Source: Gemmatimonadaceae bacterium (GTDB taxonomy: Bacteria; Gemmatimonadota; Gemmatimonadetes; Gemmatimonadales; Gemmatimonadaceae). Taken from it: a stretch of DNA of 12,226 nucleotides. Position numbers and translations under genes: made by a program. The stretch is taken from contig JACCRL010000024.1 of NCBI GenBank assembly GCA_013813605.1, forward strand, positions 1 to 12,226, in the 5' to 3' direction. The notes beneath the pieces are model-generated. The model made no database searches and was not told the origin of the DNA. It saw only the letters and a program-made list of their open reading frames with translations. Shown piece by piece: positions 1-6,723 of the stretch; position 1 is the stretch's first letter, and each line of letters starts with the position of its first letter.

Positions 1-681
1 GGCCAGCGCGAGCTTGAACGCGACACCGACGGCGGCGAGGTCCTTGTCCGGATACTCGCAGCCCTGCCGTTTCGGATTGAGCACCGACAAACACTCTGGG
101 AGCGCGCCACCGGGCAGGTGATGGTCGGTAACGATGACATCGACGCCCGCCTTGCACAGCCGCGCGACCGGCGCGACCGCGCTCGTCCCGCAGTCGCATG
201 TGACCACGACCCTGGCGCCCATCGCGATCGCTGCATCGACCCCCGCGTCGCTCAGGTCATAACCATCCTCGATGCGCCGCGGGATGAACGGCTCGGCCTT
301 GCCGCCGAGGACGCGGATGGCGCGCGTGAGCAGCGTCGTCGAGCAGATGCCGTCGACATCGTAGTCGCCATGAACGAACACCAGCTCTCCGCCATTGACC
401 GCGGCGGCGAGGCGCGCAACCGCCTTATCCATCGAGAGGAACGACAGCGGGTCGTGCAGCCGGTCGAGCCTCGGCCTGAGGAACAGCTTTGCTTCTTCCG
501 CGGTGACGTAGCCGCGGATGAAGAGGAGCCGGCAGACAGTCGCAGGCAGCGAAAGCGCCTGCGCCAGAGCCGTCACCACCGCCTCGTCGGGCGGAGTCGG
601 CAGTATCCAGCGCGCAGCGCGCCTGGGCGCCGCCGCACCTGGCGGGGGTAGCGCGGAATCTTTCGCTATCGTCTCAAGCAC
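1..681 (-). CDS. recJ: RecJ single-stranded-DNA exonuclease, N-terminal part (runs off window)
   Basis: The 227 visible residues are the N-terminal part of a DHH-family phosphoesterase; the gene continues beyond base 1. RecJ degrades single-stranded DNA 5' to 3' in recombination and mismatch or base-excision repair, using metal ions held by Asp/His motifs. Visible signatures are DYDVDG at residues 106-111 (motif I), VTCDCGTSA at about 160-168 (the second Asp motif) and DHHLPG at 186-191, the family-defining DHH motif. The stretch RWILPTPPDEA at 24-34 matches where RecJ proteins usually begin, so about 23 residues, poor in conserved features and rich in Pro and Ala, precede it. The start is a GTG at 681. 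It is the first possible start after the in-frame TGA at 702-700 that ends the upstream gene, and no ATG is available nearby. The gap to the zinc-ribbon gene is 18 nt, so the two are probably co-transcribed. Only a weak Shine-Dalgarno (AAGG) is visible. Confidence 0.95.
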   Translation of the reverse strand, partial: MLETIAKDSALPPPGAAAPRRAARWILPTPPDEAVVTALAQALSLPATVCRLLFIRGYVTAEEAKLFLRPRLDRLHDPLSFLSMDKAVARLAAAVNGGELVFVHGDYDVDGICSTTLLTRAIRVLGGKAEPFIPRRIEDGYDLSDAGVDAAIAMGARVVVTCDCGTSAVAPVARLCKAGVDVIVTDHHLPGGALPECLSVLNPKRQGCEYPDKDLAAVGVAFKLALA

Positions 682-699
682 TTCGGCGGCTCGCCTTCG

Positions 700-1401
700 T
701 CATGCGCCCGAGTAAAGCAGCACGCCGCACGCTTCACAGACTTCTATCTGCCCGCCGCCACTCATCATGTTGCGTCGCTGAAGTGGTATCGCCGTGTCGC
801 AGTTGCCGCACGACCCTCCCTGCAGGGGATAGAGGGCCATCGGTCTCTTGCTGCGGATGCGATCGTACTTGCTGAGCATCGGCCGCGAGACACCACTCGA
901 TCGCCCGTCGCGCTCTTTCCGCGCGCCGCCAAGCTCTTCCTGAAGCGCGGCGCGCTTCGCCTCGATGTCGGGGCGCGTCGCCTCCTGCTCTTTCTCGATG
1001 TCGGCAAGGCCCTTTGACGAAGCGTCGACTGTCGCGTTAAGGTCCGACAACCGACGGCCAAGGATCTGCAGCTCACTCTCGTCCTCGGCCATCAACCGCT
1101 TCGTGGTATCCACCTGCGCGGTGGCGGCAGTCGCTTCCCGCATCCGCTTCACGTCGTCGAGCGCGTGGAGGTTCCGCTCCTGCATCTGCTTGTGCTGCGC
1201 GAGGCGTCCCTCGAGCTCGCGCTTCTTCTTCTCCTCTGTCTGGACCGCTGCCTGCGCGCGAGCCAGCGCCTCGCTCGCCTTGCCGCGCCGCGCATCGAGC
1301 GCGGCGAGCTGCGGATCGAGCGCCTTTATCTGGTCCTCGATCTCACGAATGCGGAGATCGTCAGACTGCAGCGCGAGCAGCGCGTCAATCTCTGCCTGCA
1401 T
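700..1401 (-). CDS. Coiled-coil protein with C-terminal C4 zinc ribbon
   Basis: A 233-residue protein in two parts. Residues 1 to about 170 are charged and heptad-like (rich in Glu, Lys, Arg, Ala, Leu and Gln), as expected of a long antiparallel coiled-coil hairpin. The C-terminus holds C198-x2-C201 and C222-x2-C225, a four-cysteine zinc ribbon. This layout is that of the zf-RING_7/DUF164 family (Pfam PF02591), which includes HP0958/FlgZ of Helicobacter and CdsZ of Chlamydia. Those relatives serve flagellar or type III systems, but most family members in other phyla have no known role. Nothing here points to secretion, and the position between dnaG and recJ suggests a nucleic-acid or replication-linked job (inference). 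The ATG is preceded by AAGGGGGG at 1412-1405, a strong ribosome binding site, and lies 15 nt after the dnaG stop. Confidence 0.88.
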   Translation of the reverse strand: MQAEIDALLALQSDDLRIREIEDQIKALDPQLAALDARRGKASEALARAQAAVQTEEKKKRELEGRLAQHKQMQERNLHALDDVKRMREATAATAQVDTTKRLMAEDESELQILGRRLSDLNATVDASSKGLADIEKEQEATRPDIEAKRAALQEELGGARKERDGRSSGVSRPMLSKYDRIRSKRPMALYPLQGGSCGNCDTAIPLQRRNMMSGGGQIEVCEACGVLLYSGA

Positions 1402-1404
1402 TCA

Positions 1405-1412
1405 CCCCCCTT
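1405..1412 (-). promoter_or_regulatory. Shine-Dalgarno of the zinc-ribbon gene
   Basis: AAGGGGGG ends 3 nt before the ATG at 1401, inside the 15-nt gap after dnaG. The same octamer occurs upstream of rpsU at 6372-6365. It is the clearest ribosome binding site in the mutS2-recJ group and fixes this start codon. Confidence 0.7.
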
Positions 1413-1416
1413 GATC

Positions 1417-3258
1417 TCATTCCGAGCCTCCCTGATTAGTGGATGAGGAACTCTTGTTGCTCGTTTCCGCCCGTTCCTTCTGCAACGCATACTTTTTTCC
1501 GATCAACACGTCTTTCTCCGCTTCGCCGGCAAGCGGCACGAGCCTCTGAATGCTCGACATGTCCCGCCCCAGATCGAGCGCGTGCAGCTTCGCGAGGCTG
1601 TCGTCGATGGTGCGCTGGGGATTGAGCTGTGTTCCGCCCGCGGCAAGAAGGTCCTCGACGACTGCGACGGCCTCCTCGTCCAGATGCGCGCAGATATCCT
1701 CAACCGTTGAATCGGCTCCTGCCTTGAGGAGCGCCTCGTAGATCGCCCGGTATGCGGGATCGTGAAACCCTTCCGGTCCCCGCTTCTCCGGCATGCTTTC
1801 AACCCTCGATCGGAGCACGAGCATCGCGCGCACCAGCTCTCGCTCGGCAGACGCCCGGCGGCCCGAATGCCGGGCTCGCTTGTCTCCGCGGCGCACCTGC
1901 GCGGCCGGGGAAATGCGCGGTCCGGCCGGCGCCTCCGCTCCCGGCGCCGGAGTCGGTGCGGCAGCGACGCTCGGAACGGAGCGCGCACCAAGCTCGCGCT
2001 CCAGTACTTCCCGCGCCACACCCATAACCTCGGACGCGCGCCCGAGATAAAGATCGCGCGTCAGGAGGTCGCTCGTCGCGCGTACCGTCGGCAGCAGGCG
2101 GTCGAGGGCGCGCCGCTTCTTGTGCAGCTCGGCAAACCACCCGGCGCGGTCGAGCAGCTGGATCTTTCGCTCGAACACATCGATGGCGCCGCCGAGTCGC
2201 TCGACGAGCGCCGGCGCGCCGTTCGCCTTTACGAACGTGTCTGGATCCTCACCATCGGGGAGTGTCACCACACGCACCGACACGCCCTGCGCAAGGAGCT
2301 CGTCGCCCGACCGGAACGTCGCTTTCAGTCCGGCGCGGTCGCTGTCGTAGAGCAGAAACACATTCTTCGTGAGCTTGCGCAGCAGCACCGCCTGCGCCTC
2401 GGTGAGCGCCGTTCCCATCGGCGCGACCGCGGTCGTCACTCCCGCCGCCATCAGCTGCGCAACATCGAAGTAACCTTCGACGACGAGCGCCTGATCCTCG
2501 CGGCGGATGTCGTTCTTCGCCCAGTTCAGTCCGTACAGCAGCTTCCCCTTCGAGAAAACGGCAGACTCGGGCGAGTTCAGGTACTTGGGCTCGCCCGGTC
2601 CGAGCAGCCGTCCGCCGAAACCGACGTGGCGGCTCATCCAGTCGAGAATCGGGAAGATCAGCCGTGCCCTGAAACGCGGCCGCGGCTCGCTTCCCTCTTC
2701 GCCCTTTACCAGCAGGCCTGCGTCGATGAGACGCGCGTCATCGAAGCCCAACGTGTTCATGTAGTTCCGCATCAGGCCGATCTCACGCGGCGCGAACCCG
2801 ATTCCGAACTGGTCGGCCGTCTCCCGCGAGATTCCGCGTTGAGCCAGGTACTCACGCGCCGTCGCCCCGAACGGGTCGTCCCAGAGAATCTTCTGGAAGT
2901 AACCCGCGGCTGTCGCATTGATTTCCCAGAGCGGCTCGCGCGGATCAGGGCCTTCGCGGCGCGTGTCTACTTCGCGGACTTCGATCCCCGCCTTTTCGCC
3001 GACGAGCTTGACCGCTGCGGGCCATTCGACGCCGATGCGCTTCTGCAGAAACTTGAATACGTCCCCGCCCTCGTGACACACGAAGCAGTAGTACATCCGC
3101 TTCTTCGGCGAGACGGAGAAGTTCCGGTGTGTTCCCTGGTGGAAGGGACAGGGACCGCGGAAATCGGTGCCCTGCCGCTTCAGGTTCACGTACTCGCCCA
3201 CGATCTGGACGATGTCGGCCGCGTCGCGCACCTGCTCGACGACTTCGTCCGGGATCAT
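1417..3258 (-). CDS. dnaG: DNA primase DnaG
   Basis: A 613-residue primase, normal for the family (about 580-650). DnaG makes the RNA primers for chromosome replication with DnaB helicase at the fork. The N-terminal CHC2 zinc module is at about residues 1-100, with ligands C37, H40, C58 and C61. The catalytic core carries FGGR at about 214-217, the TOPRIM glutamate in EGYFDV at 261-266, and the acidic DSD at 305-307. The C-terminal third, expected to contact DnaB, is poorly conserved and ends in a Ser/Asn/Gln-rich tail. The start is the ATG at 3258, not an upstream in-frame ATG at 3300. The chosen ATG overlaps the mutS2 stop in an ATGA, has GGAG six bases upstream, and gives the family's typical MIPDEVVEQVR beginning. 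It is followed after 15 nt by the zinc-ribbon gene. Confidence 0.97.
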   Translation of the reverse strand: MIPDEVVEQVRDAADIVQIVGEYVNLKRQGTDFRGPCPFHQGTHRNFSVSPKKRMYYCFVCHEGGDVFKFLQKRIGVEWPAAVKLVGEKAGIEVREVDTRREGPDPREPLWEINATAAGYFQKILWDDPFGATAREYLAQRGISRETADQFGIGFAPREIGLMRNYMNTLGFDDARLIDAGLLVKGEEGSEPRPRFRARLIFPILDWMSRHVGFGGRLLGPGEPKYLNSPESAVFSKGKLLYGLNWAKNDIRREDQALVVEGYFDVAQLMAAGVTTAVAPMGTALTEAQAVLLRKLTKNVFLLYDSDRAGLKATFRSGDELLAQGVSVRVVTLPDGEDPDTFVKANGAPALVERLGGAIDVFERKIQLLDRAGWFAELHKKRRALDRLLPTVRATSDLLTRDLYLGRASEVMGVAREVLERELGARSVPSVAAAPTPAPGAEAPAGPRISPAAQVRRGDKRARHSGRRASAERELVRAMLVLRSRVESMPEKRGPEGFHDPAYRAIYEALLKAGADSTVEDICAHLDEEAVAVVEDLLAAGGTQLNPQRTIDDSLAKLHALDLGRDMSSIQRLVPLAGEAEKDVLIGKKYALQKERAETSNKSSSSTNQGGSE

Positions 3259-5636
3259 CCGAGCTCCGCGACAGTCACGCCGGCACCACCCTCGTTCCAC
3301 GCACCGAGCCGGAAGTTCGCGACGCGCGACTCCTTGCTCAGCATTTCCGCCACACGCTCGCGCAGCGCGCCTGTCCCCTTGCCGTGAATGATGCGGATGG
3401 CGCGCAGGTCAGCCCTCACCGCGGCATCGACGGCCTGCATCACCACGTCCTCGACTTCGCCCGCCCTCATGCCGCGCACATCGATCTCGCTCGGCGCGTG
3501 CACTTCCGGCAAGTCTCCGCGCACCGCCACCGCCACTTCCGGCGTCGCTCTCGTGACGCTCGAAGCACGAAGCGAAACGCGGGGCACCGCCATTTTCATG
3601 ACGCCGACCGCCACCACCGCTTCGTCGCCGCGAATCTCGACGACACGCCCGACCCTGCCACCCAGCGTTTCGACCTCCACAAAGTCGCCAACTGAAATAT
3701 TCCCTCCGCCCGGCGCGGTCGCCCGCGTACCCGCTTCCGCACGCACCATCGTGTCGAGTGCCCGGCCCTGGTCATCCGCCATCTTCTCAATTCGGCGCCG
3801 GGCTTCGCGCGCCAGCGTTTCAGATTCGTCCGCCGACGAGCGCAGCTCCTTGATCGTGCGCTCGACTTCGGCACGCGCCTCGAGAAGATACTGGCGGGCC
3901 TCTCGCCTGCTGCTGCGCTCGACATCGCGCTCCCTCTCCCCGACATTGCGCTCGCGCTCGGCGACCCGCCGCGCGCGCTCCGCAGTGTCGCCGGCTGATT
4001 CCATCGCCTCGCGTTCGAGCGCCGTCAACGTCTTCTCGCGCGCCTCGAGGTCGGCGAGCAGGGCGGTTACGCGCCGTTCATCGACAGGTATACGCTCTTC
4101 GGCGCGCTTCAGCACGGAATCGGGGAGGCGCAGCCTTCTCGCGATGCTGATTCCATACGAGCGGCCAGGGACACCCTTCGTGAGGCGGTAAGTCGGAGCG
4201 AGCGCAACCGGATCGAACTGCAGCGATGCGTTCACCACGCCCGGTACTTCAGTCGCCAGCTCCTTGAGCGCGCCCAGATGGGTGGTGGCGATCGACAGAG
4301 TGCGACGGACGGTGAGCGCTTCCAGTATCGCGCCGCCGAGCGCGGCACCTTCGATCGGATCGGTACCGGAGCCGAGCTCGTCGATGAGCACGAGCGAGTT
4401 GCCGGTCGCGGACTCGAGGACCTCGGAGAGATTCCGCAGGTGGGCGCTGAACGTCGAGAGGCTCGCGAATATCGATTGCTCGTCGCCAACGTCGGCGTAG
4501 ATGTCGTCGAACACCGCGATGCGCGATCCGCTCGCGACGGGCACCGGAACACCGGCCTGCGTGAGCGCGGAAAAGAGCCCGACTGCTTTCAGAAGTACAG
4601 TTTTGCCACCGGTGTTGGGTCCGGAGATGAGAAGTGTTCTCTCGTCCTCTCCCATCTCGAGCGTGAACGAGACGACGTCGATTCCCTGCGCGAGGAGCAA
4701 TGGGTGCCTTCCCGCGACGATGTGAAAACCCTTACCCGCGTCGCCAAGATCGACCTGCGCGCAGCTGAACTCGATCGCGTACCGCGCGCGCGCGACGAGC
4801 GAGTCGAGCGTGACGAGCGCCTCGAGCGAATTTGTCAGTCCCTCATGATGTGGCCGGATCTGATCCGTGAGTGCGGCGAGGATTCGGTCGACCTCCTCGA
4901 TCTCCTCGCCCTGGAGCTCGCGGATGCGGTTGGACGCCTCCACGGCGGCGGGCGGCTCGACGAACAGCGTTCCGCCCGTCGCCGACGCATCGTGCACGAT
5001 TCCGCCGACCGCCGACTGCGCCTCCCTGCGCACGGGAATGACGTAGCGGCCGTTCCTGACGGTCACCGACATGTCGGCAACACGCTGGTGCGGCTCGAGC
5101 TTCGCCATCGCCTTCTCCAGCATCTTGACGAGCTCTCCCTGCGATCCTTTGAGCTCACGCCTGATACGGCGCAACGCCGGAGATGCATCGTCGCGCACCT
5201 CCCCGTCGTCGTCGATCGCTCCCTGTATCGCGGTCTCCAGCTGCTTCTCGGACAGAAGCGGCGCGATTTGCTCCGACAGAACCGCGCTCGCCATCGCCGG
5301 AATGCGATCCCCACGAAGCGATTCTCGCGTCGCGCGTGAGCTCGCCGCGAGTGCGCCGACGGCTCTGATGTCGGGCGCGGAAAGCGTCGCGCCGGTGACG
5401 CGCAGCCGGGCAAGTGCCTGGCGCGCATCGGGGACGCCGTACAGGTGCCACGGCTCGTCAGCCGTGAGCAGCGACCGCACCGCGGCGACGCGACCCAGCT
5501 CGCGATCGACCGCTTTCGCGTCAGCTTCGGGACGGAGCTCCCGCACGCGATCGGCGCCGAGCGGAGAGCCGGCACGGTCAGCGACGAGGGCGAGCGTGCG
5601 CGAAAATTCGAGGACGTTGAGGGCGTGCGCGTTCAT
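3255..5636 (-). CDS. mutS2: MutS2 (RqcU-type) ATPase with Smr nuclease domain
   Basis: A 793-residue MutS2. It lacks the mismatch-recognition N-terminus of MutS, as the family does. Visible parts in order: core/clamp region at about 1-300 with the MSVTVRNGRYVIPV signature at 189-202; ATPase with Walker A GPNTGGKT at 339-346, Walker B LVLIDE at 415-420, and GSGTDP just after; a long charged coiled coil at about 510-635 unique to MutS2; a KOW-like beta domain at about 647-690; and a C-terminal Smr domain at about 716-793 with DVRG at 719-722 and HGKGTG at 751-756. Family members suppress homologous recombination and, in Bacillus, split collided ribosomes for quality control. The Smr motifs are intact, so nuclease activity is plausible. 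The start ATG fits the family beginning (LNVLEFSRTLALVA). The gene overlaps dnaG by 4 bp, so the two are probably translationally coupled. A terminator-like hairpin lies 24 bp upstream. Confidence 0.97.
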   Translation of the reverse strand: MNAHALNVLEFSRTLALVADRAGSPLGADRVRELRPEADAKAVDRELGRVAAVRSLLTADEPWHLYGVPDARQALARLRVTGATLSAPDIRAVGALAASSRATRESLRGDRIPAMASAVLSEQIAPLLSEKQLETAIQGAIDDDGEVRDDASPALRRIRRELKGSQGELVKMLEKAMAKLEPHQRVADMSVTVRNGRYVIPVRREAQSAVGGIVHDASATGGTLFVEPPAAVEASNRIRELQGEEIEEVDRILAALTDQIRPHHEGLTNSLEALVTLDSLVARARYAIEFSCAQVDLGDAGKGFHIVAGRHPLLLAQGIDVVSFTLEMGEDERTLLISGPNTGGKTVLLKAVGLFSALTQAGVPVPVASGSRIAVFDDIYADVGDEQSIFASLSTFSAHLRNLSEVLESATGNSLVLIDELGSGTDPIEGAALGGAILEALTVRRTLSIATTHLGALKELATEVPGVVNASLQFDPVALAPTYRLTKGVPGRSYGISIARRLRLPDSVLKRAEERIPVDERRVTALLADLEAREKTLTALEREAMESAGDTAERARRVAERERNVGERERDVERSSRREARQYLLEARAEVERTIKELRSSADESETLAREARRRIEKMADDQGRALDTMVRAEAGTRATAPGGGNISVGDFVEVETLGGRVGRVVEIRGDEAVVAVGVMKMAVPRVSLRASSVTRATPEVAVAVRGDLPEVHAPSEIDVRGMRAGEVEDVVMQAVDAAVRADLRAIRIIHGKGTGALRERVAEMLSKESRVANFRLGAWNEGGAGVTVAELG

Positions 5637-5660
5637 CGCTCTTTGCTACCCCGAAAAGGC

Positions 5661-5700
5661 AAAACCCGAGCGGGCGAAGTAGGTCGCCGGCTCGGGTTTT
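5661..5700 (-). terminator. Strong, possibly bidirectional, intrinsic terminator
   Basis: Bases 5661-5671 and 5690-5700 form a perfect 11-bp stem. After one G/G mismatch a further 5-bp stem (GGCGA with TCGCC) closes a 6-nt loop. The outer end has four A facing four T, so the stem gives a U-run in either direction. On the minus strand TTTTGCCTTTT follows the stem; on the plus strand TTTTCTTT follows. It begins 21 nt after the stop of the YqeY-like gene and is the natural end of the rpsU transcript. Confidence 0.85.
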
Positions 5701-5721
5701 CTTTGCTTCTGGTTCTCTCGG

Positions 5722-6165
5722 TCACCCCTGCTTGCCCAGCTCCTCGCGAGCGATCGCGTTGATGGCCCCACCCTCGGCGCGCCCCTTGAATTGCGGAAGG
5801 ACCTTGCCCATGACCGCGCCGATCTGTGTCGCTCCCCCGGCGATTGCGGCCCGCACGGCGGCACGCAGCTCTTCGTCGGGCACCTGCGCGGGAAGATACT
5901 TCTCCAGCGCGGCGGCCTCGGCCGCTTCCTTATCGGCGAGATCCTGGCGACCGCCCTTGCCGTACATCTCGATCGACTCGCGACGCTTCTTGATCGACTT
6001 GCGCAGGACGTCGATCACTTCGATGTCGCCCGGCTCGCGCCTCAGCTCGATCTTCTTGTTCTTGATCTCCGACAGCACCGTGCTCAGCAGCAGCGTGCCG
6101 GGCTTGTCCTGCGCTTTTCGGGCGGTGTTGAGGTCGCCCTGAAGACGGGCGAGCAGCTCAGCCAC
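5722..6165 (-). CDS. yqeY: GatB/YqeY domain protein
   Basis: A 147-residue single-domain protein that resembles the helical tRNA-binding C-terminal domain of the GatB amidotransferase subunit and stands alone as YqeY. Family signatures visible are an N-terminal RLQGDLNTARKAQDK segment, KSIKKRRESIEMY in the middle (about 56-68) and the conserved tail IGAVMGKVLPQFKGRAEGG. The biochemical role of free YqeY is not settled; its steady pairing with rpsU is known from many genomes and seen here. The start is a GTG at 6165, one base after the rpsU TAG, with no Shine-Dalgarno. The start lies inside a 7-bp hairpin, so it is probably translated only when ribosomes finish rpsU. A terminator follows 21 nt after the stop. 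Confidence 0.93.
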   Translation of the reverse strand: MAELLARLQGDLNTARKAQDKPGTLLLSTVLSEIKNKKIELRREPGDIEVIDVLRKSIKKRRESIEMYGKGGRQDLADKEAAEAAALEKYLPAQVPDEELRAAVRAAIAGGATQIGAVMGKVLPQFKGRAEGGAINAIAREELGKQG

Positions 6166-6177
6166 GCTAGGCGTGGC
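6161..6177 (-). promoter_or_regulatory. Hairpin across the rpsU stop and yqeY start
   Basis: In the minus-sense transcript, GCCACGC at 6177-6171, the 3-nt loop CTA and GCGTGGC at 6167-6161 make a perfect 7-bp stem. The rpsU TAG straddles loop and stem, and the yqeY GTG is fully inside the 3' arm. No U-run follows, so it is not a terminator. A role in translational coupling is inferred. Confidence 0.5.
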
Positions 6178-6355
6178 GAGTGCGACGGTTCTTGCGCATC
6201 GCCGTGTTCAGCTTGCGCTTGCGGCGCTCGCTTGGCTTTTCGTAATGACGATGCTTGCGGAGATCGGATAGGATGCCCGCCTTTTCGCACTTCTTCTTGA
6301 AGCGCTTCAGTGCGCGCTCAAAGTTCTCGTCGTCATGGATGATGACTTCCGACAA
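6167..6355 (-). CDS. rpsU: Ribosomal protein bS21
   Basis: A 62-residue, very basic protein that matches small-subunit protein bS21. [22 protein letters not shown] (about 14-35) and the following [12 protein letters not shown] are the family core. The tail is rich in Arg, Lys and Asn, as expected for 16S rRNA contact near the 3' end where Shine-Dalgarno pairing occurs. The start is TTG at 6355. An in-frame TAG lies two codons upstream, so no ATG or GTG start is possible; the only other choice would be the ATT just before it. AAGGGGGGAAG sits 7 nt upstream and compensates for the weak codon. It is the first gene of a likely rpsU-yqeY transcript with its own promoter. Confidence 0.96.
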   Translation of the reverse strand: MSEVIIHDDENFERALKRFKKKCEKAGILSDLRKHRHYEKPSERRKRKLNTAMRKNRRTRHA

Positions 6356-6361
6356 AATCTA

Positions 6362-6372
6362 CTTCCCCCCTT
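6362..6372 (-). promoter_or_regulatory. Shine-Dalgarno deciding the TTG start of rpsU
   Basis: AAGGGGGGAAG lies 6 nt before the TTG at 6355 (its G-run ends 9 nt before). With the in-frame TAG at 6361-6359, it leaves TTG (or the adjacent ATT) as the only possible start. Confidence 0.75.
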
Positions 6373-6410
6373 CGTTGACGCTTGTGGCGCCGGCTGCAGG
6401 ATAGACCTGA

Positions 6411-6439
6411 AAACTACCCCGGGCAGAGGGGAGGGTCAA
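6411..6439 (-). promoter_or_regulatory. Sigma70-type promoter of rpsU
   Basis: A -35 box TTGACC at 6439-6434 is followed by a 17-bp spacer and a -10 box TAGTTT at 6416-6411. Five of six -35 bases match, and the three key -10 bases match. The predicted start near 6404 leaves a leader of about 50 nt before rpsU. Confidence 0.6.
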
Positions 6440-6491
6440 CCTTAAGGCTGAGGGAGGCGGGGAGCGCGCATCCGCAAAGCCCTCGAATACC

Positions 6492-6682
6492 AAAGCAGGG
6501 AGCGGCAAGCGTTGCAGTTCCAAGCTATTTAGCTGTTCCGTCGGAGTCTGGGACTCGGGTGGGTCGGGGTTCTGCGCCGCGGAGGGACTCGACTGGAACG
6601 ACGATCTCAGACGCCGAGTGACTGTAACGCCAGTATGGAAGCTTAAGAGCTTAAAGCTGCAACGCTTCCAGCTCCCTGCTTT
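6492..6682. other. 191-bp long inverted repeat: structured RNA or MITE-like element
   Basis: The ends, 6492-6517 and 6657-6682, are inverted repeats over 26 bp with only two mismatches (6504/6670 and 6506/6668). Pairing continues inward: 6522-6526 with 6648-6652, then TTCC 6536-6539 with GGAA 6637-6640. Each inner arm also holds a small AGCT-N4-AGCT hairpin (6523-6534 and 6640-6651). About 97 bp of GC-rich sequence fills the middle and can pair in several ways. Length and rod shape resemble 6S RNA, but I could not match its conserved central bubble. The position 6518/6656 is G-U if read as plus-strand RNA and A-C if minus, and TTTTGTTTG follows on the plus strand; both weakly favour plus. No target-site duplication is visible. 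There is no credible coding sequence here. Confidence 0.55.
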
Positions 6683-6723
6683 TGTTTGTGGTGGGCGGCC
6701 ACGCGGTAAGAACCCCGAATCAA

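Larger units (their letters stand above)
6356..6723. other. 368-bp intergenic region between HIT gene and rpsU
   Basis: The longest gene-free stretch in the window. From the rpsU side it holds the rpsU leader and promoter, then an AG-rich stretch (about 6440-6490) in which I see nothing but a CCTTAAGG palindrome, then the inverted-repeat block at 6492-6682. The last 40 bp, next to the HIT stop, show no convincing terminator or promoter. Short plus-strand open frames cross it but look like chance. Confidence 0.8.

Noticed and set aside
3259..3300. Upstream start adding 14 residues to DnaG
   Set aside because: The ATGA overlap with mutS2, GGAG spacing and family N-terminus all favour 3258.
1762..3387. 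541-codon plus-strand open frame opposite dnaG
   Set aside because: It mirrors the codon positions of a well-supported primase in GC-rich DNA, is rich in Arg and His, and shows no recognisable domain.
4278..5339. 353-codon plus-strand open frame opposite mutS2
   Set aside because: Antisense shadow; the opposite strand carries intact MutS2 motifs, and this frame has none.
6375..6406. Plus-strand TTGACG with GGATAG downstream as a promoter for the repeat block
   Set aside because: The -10 match is poor at every spacing of 17-19 bp and the site lies about 90 bp before the repeat.
6492..6682. tRNA, tmRNA or SRP RNA as identity of the repeat block
   Set aside because: No T-loop GGTTCGA-type sequence, no CCA end, no tag reading frame and no SRP GNRA-type signature in context.
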